NCBI GenBank assembly: GCA_013154295.1
Contig: JAADCS010000001.1
Coordinates: forward strand, 1-33,864
Length of the DNA stretch: 33,864 nucleotides
Direction: 5' to 3'
Origin: Thermotogae bacterium
Lineage (GTDB): Bacteria; Hydrothermota; Hydrothermia; LBFQ01
The position numbers and the translations under genes are program-made. The notes below the pieces were generated by a model. It was given only the letters and a program-made list of their open reading frames with translations. It was not told where the DNA came from and made no database searches. The first letter of the stretch is position 1; every line of letters begins with the position of its first letter. This document shows, piece by piece, positions 24,629 through 31,656 of the stretch.

Positions 24629-25526
24629 ACGCTTGAGCGATCTCATAGAAGAGCTTCTTTACGGTGAAGACGGCTACTACACCCGTTATGTTCGCATAGG
24701 TAAAAGGGGTGACTTCTTCACCGCACCTCATGCCTCACCTCTCTTCGGATACACCGTGGGACGATTCCTTCAGAGGGAGGGGGTCAAAATTCTCCTGGAG
24801 GTTGGAGGAGGGGAAGGCTATCTGGCGGAGGACATCTTAAAAAGCACTGATATAACCGTCCTGTCTTATGAAAGAAGCCCCCACCTTTTGAAATTCCAGT
24901 GGAAGAGGTTAAAGAAATGGGGTGAAAGATGGAGGACAGTTGGAGAACTGGTAGAAGCCGATGCTTACCTCCTCAACGAGGTGTTGGACGCATTCCCATC
25001 CAACAGATACGTGTTTAAAAACGGACGATGGTACGAGGTAGTGGTTGATGAAGGAAAGTTCGCCTTGATACCTTCCGAGGGTCCTAAACACTACCTCGGT
25101 CCCGTAAAAGAAGGTTTCGTGTATGACGAGGGGGTAGGTATGGAAGGATTTTTGAAAGAGATATTCAAGAAAACGGATAGAGTTCTGATATTCGACTACG
25201 GGTATGACGAAGAAGAATTTCCCCTACTGGCTCCCGATGGCACACTTCAAGGATATAGGTTTCACAGAGTTGTACATGGATTGGATGCCCTGACGGAAAG
25301 GGGCGATATAACCCATTTCATTAATTTTACACAAATAAAAAACATTGCTCGGAAAAATGGATTTAAGGCGAAAATCTACATTGATCAGACCAATTTTTTA
25401 CTTAAAAATGGTTTGCTTGAAGTATTTGAAAGTTTGCCGGATGATGAGAAGAAAAGGTTAGCACCGGGCATGAAAACCTTAATTCTTCTCTTCAGGAATC
25501 ATAGGGTTCTCTACCTGACCCGATGA
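24618..25526 (+). CDS. MidA/NDUFAF7-family SAM-dependent methyltransferase, 302 aa
   Basis: The family (DUF185) includes the mitochondrial complex I assembly arginine methyltransferase NDUFAF7. Recognisable blocks: YYTRYVRIGKRGDFFTAPHASPLFG at the N-terminus, LLEVGGGEGYLAEDIL (SAM-binding motif I, about 59-74), LNEVLDAFPSNRYVF (family NExLDAxPxxR), IFDYGY, LQGYRFHRV and GDITHFINF. The start is ATG 24618, 11 nt inside yfcE, with purine-rich GGAGAAGGTAG upstream. It lies about 1.4 kb from nuoG, which is suggestive since NDUFAF7 acts on complex I, but they are divergently transcribed. The last 48 nt overlap the convergent hypothetical gene. Confidence 0.87.
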   Translation: MYPKRLSDLIEELLYGEDGYYTRYVRIGKRGDFFTAPHASPLFGYTVGRFLQREGVKILLEVGGGEGYLAEDILKSTDITVLSYERSPHLLKFQWKRLKKWGERWRTVGELVEADAYLLNEVLDAFPSNRYVFKNGRWYEVVVDEGKFALIPSEGPKHYLGPVKEGFVYDEGVGMEGFLKEIFKKTDRVLIFDYGYDEEEFPLLAPDGTLQGYRFHRVVHGLDALTERGDITHFINFTQIKNIARKNGFKAKIYIDQTNFLLKNGLLEVFESLPDDEKKRLAPGMKTLILLFRNHRVLYLTR

Positions 25527-26147
25527 ACCCTCTTCCAGCATTTTCAGAATACGTTCAAAGTAAGGTTTAAGACGTCTTCTGTTCTCTTCCCACACAGAAG
25601 ACAGAGTGTTTTGGAAGCTCCCCATGAGAAAGCGGTTCTCCCAAAAGAGATACCAGATAATCGCATCTACGTAGTGTTTTTTCTTTATGGAATAGGTTAT
25701 ACCGGCTAATCCAACGGATACGGCTAAAAAGGTTTTCAACCCCTGCCATGGCTTGCCCGTATATAGAAGCCCCCCACCGGGGATTAAGTTGAACAGCAGA
25801 GCTTTAGACGGATCGAGGAGCGGTGGAAGGATCGCCTTGAGAGAATCAGATAGGGGATCGTCAGTGAAGTTTAGGGTGTAAGCTCTAAATAGGATCCTAT
25901 CCCTGCCCGTGAAGCAAAGACTATCCTTTAAGAGATCCTCAGTAGTTTCAAGGTAGAACTTAGCCAAGGAGAGAACCATCATGTACCGCTTAGCCTTACA
26001 ATCCTTGAGTCTCATAAGAACGTTTATGGCACCCAAGGTATCGCCCCCGGCAGCTAGGGCTTTAGCGTAAAGGTAAGAGTTACCCAAACGCAAAGCTTCA
26101 ACTTGAGCACCTTTCGGATCCCCCAACGACAGGAGCGAGATTACCAA
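25479..26147 (-). CDS. Hypothetical protein with helical-repeat N-terminus and P-GxG membrane segment, about 222 aa
   Basis: The N-terminal half is repeat-like helices (GNSYLYAKALAAGGDTLGAIN, AKFYLETTEDLLKDSL). The C-terminal half has FNLIPGGGLLYTGKPWQGLK then TFLAVSVGLAGITYSI, a membrane-hairpin motif seen in several short envelope proteins, and HYVDAIIWYLFWENRF. Function unknown. Start uncertain: TTG 26147 is in the ORF track but lies 27 nt after a TAAAAT box; the frame is open further upstream, where an ATC codon (26168-26166) lies 6 nt after the box. Its 3' end overlaps midA by 48 nt convergently, and it follows the oxidase gene on the same strand. Confidence 0.65.
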   Translation of the reverse strand: MVISLLSLGDPKGAQVEALRLGNSYLYAKALAAGGDTLGAINVLMRLKDCKAKRYMMVLSLAKFYLETTEDLLKDSLCFTGRDRILFRAYTLNFTDDPLSDSLKAILPPLLDPSKALLFNLIPGGGLLYTGKPWQGLKTFLAVSVGLAGITYSIKKKHYVDAIIWYLFWENRFLMGSFQNTLSSVWEENRRRLKPYFERILKMLEEGSSGQVENPMIPEEKN

Positions 26148-26174
26148 GAGCGTATCACTTAAACCGATACGACT

Positions 26175-26180
26175 ATTTTA
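26175..26180 (-). promoter_or_regulatory. -10-like TAAAAT upstream of the hypothetical gene
   Basis: TAAAAT AGTCGT ATC on the minus strand; the nearest in-frame conventional start (TTG 26147) is 27 nt away. It would give a short leader or a non-standard start. Confidence 0.4.
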
Positions 26181-26188
26181 CAGGGGAT

Positions 26189-27514
26189 TCAAGCCATTCC
26201 CAAACGTTTTGCCAGATCCGAGGAGAGTATTCCATCCTGATCTACGGATCTCCTTAGTTCGTACCACCTGGGAAAACCCGGATATGAAGCCTTGAAAAGC
26301 CCCTCATCCATAAGAGCATCCTTAGTTAGGTAAAACCTACCCCCTCTATCCACGATCTCCCGCATAAGAGGTTTTAAAAAATCAAAGAGACCAGATTTTA
26401 TAGGAAAATCCAAGGCTAGGGTCCACCCTGGGATGCCAAATGGTAGATACCCCCTTTGTTTACCCATCCTTTTGAGGACAGCCAAGAAGGAACCTCCACC
26501 ATGTTTTACGATTTTTTCCAAGATAAGTTTCATATCTTCAGCTGAGGGTATCACAAACTGAAACTGGATGAAACCTCTTTGGCCATAGGCTCTGTTCCAA
26601 CTCTCTATGGAATCAAGGGGGTAGAAAAACCTTTCGTAATCTACCAATCCTTCGTACGTGGGATGAGTTAAGTAGTACGCCCAGTTGAATAATCTCATGG
26701 TCAGGTCATTAAGAAGAAAGGAGGGCGCGTAAAAAGGGAATTTCAATTGAGGGCCTTTTTTAAAGAAAAGGGGGTTCCTTTTGAGTTTTTTAGGCAAGGC
26801 TTCTAAAGGAGCATGTTCACCGAACATGACGACACCGCGACCTAAATTCTTTCCTCCAGCTAAGCAATCTATCCAGGCCACCGAATAAGTATGGTGGGGA
26901 TCATATTTGGAAAAAACATCCAACATGGCATCTATGTTTGCAACACGAAAGGCCCGGTAAAGGATATAGGAGGTTTCAACTCTGCGAAGCTTCAGTTCAA
27001 CTTCCGTTACTATACCCGTTAAACCCATCCCTCCTACGGTAGCCCAATAGAGATCATCCTTGGGGGTGAGGTGCAAAAAGTCACCTTTAGGTGTCAGAAG
27101 GGTCAAAGAGATCACATGTTCAGAGACCGATCCTTCCCTATGGTGGTTTTTGCCATGTACGTCACTGGCAATCATACCCCCTAAGGTTACATATTTGGTT
27201 CCCGGTGTAACATAGGGAAACCATCCCTTGGGAAGAAAGACTTCCAGAATCTCCTTTAAAGATACTCCCGCCTCCGCCTTCAGGATGCCGTTTATTTCGT
27301 CGAACTTTAAGAATCTATTTAGGGGGTTGAGATTCAAAACGTACCCCCCATCATTGAGGGATTGATCCGCGTAACTACGTCCCAATCCTCTGGCTATGAG
27401 ACTCTTTTTTAAAAGACGCGGCAACTCATTATAGAAGGAGGGAGAGAGAAGTTTGACTCTGGCTTTAGGATAGTTCCCCCATCCACTCAATAAAGTTTCT
27501 TCCACCTTTGCCAA
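26189..27514 (-). CDS. FAD-dependent oxidase of the DprE1/ALO family, 441 aa
   Basis: VAO-type flavoprotein. The FAD-binding domain has SLIARGLGRSYADQSLNDGG, FLKFDEINGILKAEAGVSL, VTPGTKYVTLGGMIASDVHG then KNHHREGS, and ATVGGMGLTGIV. The HGKNHH block is characteristic of DprE1, which oxidises decaprenylphosphoryl ribose in arabinan synthesis in mycobacteria; in other bacteria these homologues are uncharacterised and may act on polyprenyl-sugar or sugar lactones. The C-terminal half (ALO-type cap) fits. No DprE2-like short-chain reductase adjoins it. TTG start, 6 nt after a TAGAAT box whose TAG is the stop of the CocE gene. The GT-C-like gene two positions upstream hints at polyprenyl-sugar chemistry, which is only context. 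Confidence 0.83.
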   Translation of the reverse strand: MAKVEETLLSGWGNYPKARVKLLSPSFYNELPRLLKKSLIARGLGRSYADQSLNDGGYVLNLNPLNRFLKFDEINGILKAEAGVSLKEILEVFLPKGWFPYVTPGTKYVTLGGMIASDVHGKNHHREGSVSEHVISLTLLTPKGDFLHLTPKDDLYWATVGGMGLTGIVTEVELKLRRVETSYILYRAFRVANIDAMLDVFSKYDPHHTYSVAWIDCLAGGKNLGRGVVMFGEHAPLEALPKKLKRNPLFFKKGPQLKFPFYAPSFLLNDLTMRLFNWAYYLTHPTYEGLVDYERFFYPLDSIESWNRAYGQRGFIQFQFVIPSAEDMKLILEKIVKHGGGSFLAVLKRMGKQRGYLPFGIPGWTLALDFPIKSGLFDFLKPLMREIVDRGGRFYLTKDALMDEGLFKASYPGFPRWYELRRSVDQDGILSSDLAKRLGMA

Positions 27515-27520
27515 GACGGG

Positions 27521-27526
27521 ATTCTA
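27521..27526 (-). promoter_or_regulatory. -10 box TAGAAT of the DprE1-like gene, overlapping the CocE stop
   Basis: TAGAAT CCCGTC TTG on the minus strand, 6-nt gap; TAG is the CocE-gene stop codon. Confidence 0.65.
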
Positions 27527-29302
27527 ACGGAGAATCACCCTTCTGACCTCATCTTTAACCTTTAAGAAATAAACGCCTTTGGGTAAGTGCGGTGAACAAC
27601 CTCGTCCCGACCATCTCATCCTGCCGGAGGCATCGTATAGGACTCCCCTTTCATTCAGGCATAGAGTGCTACCTTTGAGTTCAAAAGCTATCCGCACATC
27701 TTTCCTCTCGAGAACCTCGGTTGTAGGAAGTATGGGTATACTCAAGTAAGACGGATATAGGGCAGTGTGATACACTCGGTTGGTGGCGATCAACTTGAAC
27801 GTGTCATTTCTCTGGAACGGGGCACCAGTGTTTGGATTGGCCTCAAACCTTGGGTAGCTTGCCGAAGATATTATTACCATAAGGCGATGACCAGGCATGA
27901 TAGCCCACGCTGTACTCCAGACCTTTACTTCAAGGGAGTCTATCTCACCGGGGGTCAAAAATACTTCCCTGTCAAATCCGTATCTGAATCGTGCCTTGGT
28001 TATACCATCGGAGATGAGTATGGCTCTGCCGTCTGGATATACATCAGCCAGCCGTACAATGAAATCGGTATCGTAACGATCGCTTGAAACGTAGAGCTTC
28101 GCCTTCACGCTTCCTATGATCACCAGAGTATCCGTTAGAGGGGGTGTCTGGAAGATTAGAACGTCGGAACGACTTAAAAGTGGTCTCTGGTCCTTGGGAC
28201 CGTCTCCACCAGGCAGGTCCATCTCGTTACCCCCTATAGAAGGGGTGGGGTCATCAGGATCATACACGTAGGTAGAGAAACTGTCCGCGGATGGTGGGGG
28301 ACTCAACGATAGAGTACCATCCCCGCGCAGGTACCAGTTTCGGTAATATACGCCACGGGGAGGAAAAGTGTCAGCTTCCACCCAGCGATTCAATCCTATT
28401 ACGTAAAATCTGACTGGTGGCCAATCGTCTGCGCCGTTACTTTCCCCCCGAAGCCAATAGTCGTACCAGGTACCCATCATATTAACCAACTCGGTCACGG
28501 ATAGGCCTGCCTCCGACGGAAAGCTCATATCTCCTTGGTCCGTTTGACCGAACCCCAGATGGGTCCAGGGTCCTATTATCAGTTTCTGGTTTCCCCGTGC
28601 CAGTGGTGCCCCTTCAAACTGGAGACGGTTGAAGGCCTCAATCTGGCTTTCCAAAAAGAGATCGAACCATCCAGCGAAGTGCAACATGGGAACATTCACG
28701 CCGGCAATACGCGTGTTCAGATCTAGAAGCTGCCAGGTGCTATCGTAGAGTGGATGGTTTGCCACCGAATCGATCAAAAAAGGTGTTCCCAAACCCCCAA
28801 GCCACCCTTCAACCAGGTTCTTCCTAAACTCCCCCCCTTGAAAGGCGGCATAATGATACATACTATGTGCACCTACCAAGGGAACCGCACATTTATAAGC
28901 CGGGTGGTAGGTTCCCGACAGTAAATATTGGGTTATCCCCATAGCCGAAAACCATGCCCCGCACACCTTACCGGAGGACCAGGGTTGGGATATTATCCAG
29001 CTGACGGCGTCATACCCATCCTGAAGCGATCCCCAAGCATCTGTTTTAAACACTTGGGGATCCCCCTCACTTCCCTGAAAACCTCTTACACTCTGTATAA
29101 CCAAAGCGTACCCCTTCACGTCCGTGATGTAAGGGATAAAAGCCGAAAGTCCAACGTCCGTACGGCCGTAGGGCGTCCTTATTAAAATGGTATGAAGTTG
29201 CCCACTGTAAAAGGTGGGTTTGTAAATATCTGTGGCCAATCTAACGCTGTCGCGCATAGGAACCATCACGAAATCGTGTGAGTAGGCTATGATGATCCAC
29301 AT
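27524..29302 (-). CDS. Secreted CocE/NonD-type alpha/beta hydrolase with T9SS-like C-terminal tail, 592 aa
   Basis: An X-Pro dipeptidyl-peptidase (S15)/cocaine-esterase-type hydrolase, acting on acyl or prolyl bonds. From ATG 29302: N-terminal MWIIIAYS (short export-like), domain start MVPMRDSVRLATDIYKP, oxyanion Tyr in RTPYGR, catalytic S119 (AWFSAMGITQ), D214 (FAGWFDLF) and H248 (IGPWTHLGF). A jelly-roll C-terminal domain follows (about 410-545). The last ~45 residues (VLYDASGRMRWSGRG, LPKGVYFLKVKDEVRR) look like a Bacteroidetes-style C-terminal sorting/FlgD-like domain. The ORF track start at 29494 would overlap the GT-C gene by 193 nt; ATG 29302 has the -10 box at 7 nt and a TAATG junction with the upstream stop. 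Confidence 0.87.
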   Translation of the reverse strand: MWIIIAYSHDFVMVPMRDSVRLATDIYKPTFYSGQLHTILIRTPYGRTDVGLSAFIPYITDVKGYALVIQSVRGFQGSEGDPQVFKTDAWGSLQDGYDAVSWIISQPWSSGKVCGAWFSAMGITQYLLSGTYHPAYKCAVPLVGAHSMYHYAAFQGGEFRKNLVEGWLGGLGTPFLIDSVANHPLYDSTWQLLDLNTRIAGVNVPMLHFAGWFDLFLESQIEAFNRLQFEGAPLARGNQKLIIGPWTHLGFGQTDQGDMSFPSEAGLSVTELVNMMGTWYDYWLRGESNGADDWPPVRFYVIGLNRWVEADTFPPRGVYYRNWYLRGDGTLSLSPPPSADSFSTYVYDPDDPTPSIGGNEMDLPGGDGPKDQRPLLSRSDVLIFQTPPLTDTLVIIGSVKAKLYVSSDRYDTDFIVRLADVYPDGRAILISDGITKARFRYGFDREVFLTPGEIDSLEVKVWSTAWAIMPGHRLMVIISSASYPRFEANPNTGAPFQRNDTFKLIATNRVYHTALYPSYLSIPILPTTEVLERKDVRIAFELKGSTLCLNERGVLYDASGRMRWSGRGCSPHLPKGVYFLKVKDEVRRVILR

Positions 29303-30357
29303 TACCAGGATTTTATGCCCGTAGAACGTTTGAGGATGGCTAAAATCTCCACCGGCAGTCGTAGGCGAGGGGATCCTGGTAAAGCCACACCAAGGATATA
29401 GAAAAGGCCCACGGCTGTTAAGCCACGATCTCCCAAAATCCTCCGGTAAATGTACAGTAGGTAGGGATAAAATAGAAGATAAGCCAATGGCCAAAGAGGA
29501 CCGAATATCTTTAGATAGCCGCGTGGAATAGCCTTAAAGAGGGTAAAGACCACACCTTTTAACCACACTCCTATAGTTTCCATAGGATGGGATAAAATCC
29601 AAGGAAAAACAACCTTAGTCATGTTAGAAATCCATTCTCCCATCGTGGGAATTTCGTTGTAAGCATTTAAAAGAGATGAAACGTCCGTAAATTTACTCAT
29701 CAGATATACAGTCAAGGTGGTGGTAAAAACACCGGAGAATATAGGTGCACCACCTAGAACCGCGTTCGTTGTCATCCAAAGACCCACGGGGAGAATAAAG
29801 AGGAGAGCATTGAGCAAAATGAACCTCCAGGATCTCCTTCGCAATCCCTCCAAAAGGAGCAGGGGGGGGAAGAGCAACAGGGTAGCTTGGCGCAGAAGGG
29901 CCAGAATACCCCAAAGTATTCCTTGAAACCTACCTTTATAAAGGAGAACGAATACCAGCAAGGGAACGTAAAGACCTTCCGTAAGATTTTGGTTGGTGAA
30001 TACACTGACTGTAGGAGATAAAAACAGGAGCATCGCCTTCTCCCTCTCTTCGCGCATCACCAAGGTCATAACGGCCAAAATTAAAAGGAGGTTTTGAAGG
30101 AGTAACGTACCTTTGGATCCCAAAATAGACAGAACTACCGGGTAGATGGGCATCCTTATAACATCGTGCTTTAGGGGTGGATGGGGATCGCTAGAAAACA
30201 CACTATAAGTCCGCAAATTATGGGCTATACGCATGTAATCCTGTGCGTCACTCGTAAACAAGGGATAATCACCCGTGAAGGCCACCACGGTCACATACGC
30301 TTTGAAAACGATGAGAGAGAGGATGTATGAAAGAAACAGAAACCTCCTCAGAGACAT
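29302..30357 (-). CDS. GT-C-like multi-spanning membrane protein, 351 aa
   Basis: About nine or ten hydrophobic segments. The first extracytoplasmic loop contains FTSDAQDYMRIAHNL and later RMPIYPVVLS, the pattern of GT-C glycosyltransferases (ArnT/PMT and DUF2029-like), where an acidic residue in loop 1 is catalytic and a polyprenyl-phosphate sugar is the donor. Other segments include LLLQNLLLILAVMTLV and WGILALLRQATLLLF. Probably transfers a sugar at the outer face of the inner membrane; the acceptor is unknown. The ORF track start (GTG 30402) adds 15 residues; ATG 30357 lies 8 nt after TAGAAT and begins MSLRRFLFLSYIL, a normal first helix. The stop TAA overlaps the CocE start (TAATG). Confidence 0.68.
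   Translation of the reverse strand: MSLRRFLFLSYILSLIVFKAYVTVVAFTGDYPLFTSDAQDYMRIAHNLRTYSVFSSDPHPPLKHDVIRMPIYPVVLSILGSKGTLLLQNLLLILAVMTLVMREEREKAMLLFLSPTVSVFTNQNLTEGLYVPLLVFVLLYKGRFQGILWGILALLRQATLLLFPPLLLLEGLRRRSWRFILLNALLFILPVGLWMTTNAVLGGAPIFSGVFTTTLTVYLMSKFTDVSSLLNAYNEIPTMGEWISNMTKVVFPWILSHPMETIGVWLKGVVFTLFKAIPRGYLKIFGPLWPLAYLLFYPYLLYIYRRILGDRGLTAVGLFYILGVALPGSPRLRLPVEILAILKRSTGIKSW
29310..29315 (-). promoter_or_regulatory. -10 box TAAAAT of the CocE gene, inside the GT-C gene
   Basis: TAAAAT CCTGGTA ATG on the minus strand, 7-nt gap, within the final codons of the upstream gene. Confidence 0.6.
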
Positions 30358-30365
30358 AAGGGCCA

Positions 30366-30371
30366 ATTCTA
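30366..30371 (-). promoter_or_regulatory. -10 box TAGAAT of the GT-C-like gene
   Basis: TAGAAT TGGCCCTT ATG on the minus strand, 8-nt gap; moves the start from 30402 to 30357. Confidence 0.68.
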
Positions 30372-30411
30372 AAGAGGTTTCAAGGTTTTCCCAATTATCC
30401 ACATTTCCCGC

Positions 30412-30429
30412 GTAGAATTTAAAATCTAC
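30412..30429. promoter_or_regulatory. comEC promoter (-10 TAAAAT 30420-30425) within an imperfect palindrome
   Basis: GTAGAATTTAAAATCTAC is an 18-bp palindrome with one mismatch per arm. It contains TAAAAT, which ends 10 nt before TTG 30436 of comEC. A repressor could bind here, but none is identified. Confidence 0.5.
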
Positions 30430-30435
30430 TATCCC

Positions 30436-31656
30436 TTGCTGATCTCCATAACCTTTTTGACAGGTCTTTTGGGAGCGGTTTGGTGGGGTTTCCTCTTTTT
30501 AATCCCTGTGTTTTTCTTTCTAAGTGGGAGAAGGAATGCCAGTATTTTGCTCGGTTTGATCGGAATCTTGGGATATGCTCGCATGTACTTTCTCCTGAAC
30601 GGAAGGGAGAACGTTAAAGGGGGATATGGATGGTACGTAGTTAGCATATTTGATAGAGGCCACGGTATGATATTGAAAGAGAAGCGCAAAAACGCTTGGG
30701 TGAAGGTGAAAGCCAAGAAAGTGGTCGTTCTCAACGGAGAAAGGGAGGCTTTTCCGGTTGATGAAGTTGTGGTTTTTGGCAGGTTACACTCCGATACCCT
30801 CACCGTTGAGGAAGCTATCTTTAAAAAGGGTATAAGGGCATTTTATCGTTGGATATCCGATAGATTGATAGTGGCCACACGATCTGGGGATCAGTTTCGG
30901 TTTGCCCTATCGGTTATAACCGGTGTCAGAAACGTTAGGTGGGATCTAAAGAGAGCCTTCTATGATACAGGAACGGGACACGTTCTGGCCATATCCGGAT
31001 TGCATGTGGGTATAATCTTCTTCGCGGTCTACTACCTTTTACGTCTTCTTAGCCCAGGGATTATAGCCCCCTTGCTGGCTACTCTGTTGGTTTGGCTCTA
31101 CGCTTGGGTCGTCGGTTTCATACCTTCGGTTGTGCGGGCTGCCCTCATGCTAACATTTTTCTCGGGAGGTATTTTATTGGCCAGACCCCTAAAACCTCTT
31201 AACGTCTTGGCTATTTCTTTGGCTTTTTCCCTATACCTAAAACCTCTCTGGCTGTTCTCCCCCTCTCTGTGGTTATCCTACTCGGCCATAACAGGCCTGA
31301 TCGTTCTTCGTGGCAGGTTAGGTGCCATTTTCGGTGCCGCAGCTTACTCCCTCCCTTTTGCTTTACACTACTTTGGCAAGTATGCTCTTCTTTATCTTCC
31401 TCTTAACCTGCTTGTGATTCCCCTTATGGGGCTCTTTATGTATTCTCAACTTCTGGCTCTTCTATTTCCCTATCCCTTCGCCTATTCTGCATCTCTATTT
31501 TATGACATCCTTGAGTGGGTGGTGGTTAAAGCAGCCTCCTTGAACTTTCCCTCGTTGAGATTGGAAATCGGGTGGGTTGGAGTTGGAGCCTACGTCTTCC
31601 TTCTCACGACGCTACTATTAGCGTTACGCTGCCTTCGAAAACCTACCATCTCTTGA
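30436..31656 (+). CDS. comEC: Minimal ComEC/Rec2-type competence membrane channel, 406 aa
   Basis: Inner-membrane channel for single-stranded DNA uptake. The Competence domain is clear: TGTGHVLAISGLHVGIIFFA (about 178-197, the family HLLAISGLHxG) and IPSVVRAALM. About ten hydrophobic helices follow. A short N-terminal soluble OB-like part (about 60-130) replaces the larger DUF4131 region. The C-terminal metallo-beta-lactamase-like domain of full ComEC (~750 aa) is absent; the frame ends soon after the last helix (LLLALRCLRK). Either the nuclease-like domain is a separate gene or it is not used. TTG start, 10 nt after a TAAAAT box. Overlaps the convergent propeller gene by 14 nt. Confidence 0.87.
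   Translation: MLISITFLTGLLGAVWWGFLFLIPVFFFLSGRRNASILLGLIGILGYARMYFLLNGRENVKGGYGWYVVSIFDRGHGMILKEKRKNAWVKVKAKKVVVLNGEREAFPVDEVVVFGRLHSDTLTVEEAIFKKGIRAFYRWISDRLIVATRSGDQFRFALSVITGVRNVRWDLKRAFYDTGTGHVLAISGLHVGIIFFAVYYLLRLLSPGIIAPLLATLLVWLYAWVVGFIPSVVRAALMLTFFSGGILLARPLKPLNVLAISLAFSLYLKPLWLFSPSLWLSYSAITGLIVLRGRLGAIFGAAAYSLPFALHYFGKYALLYLPLNLLVIPLMGLFMYSQLLALLFPYPFAYSASLFYDILEWVVVKAASLNFPSLRLEIGWVGVGAYVFLLTTLLLALRCLRKPTIS

Noticed and set aside
27524-29494. Long form of the CocE protein starting at 29494
   Set aside because: The extra 64 residues are antisense-free but lie within the GT-C gene and have no family match; ATG 29302 fits the promoter rule and the domain boundary.
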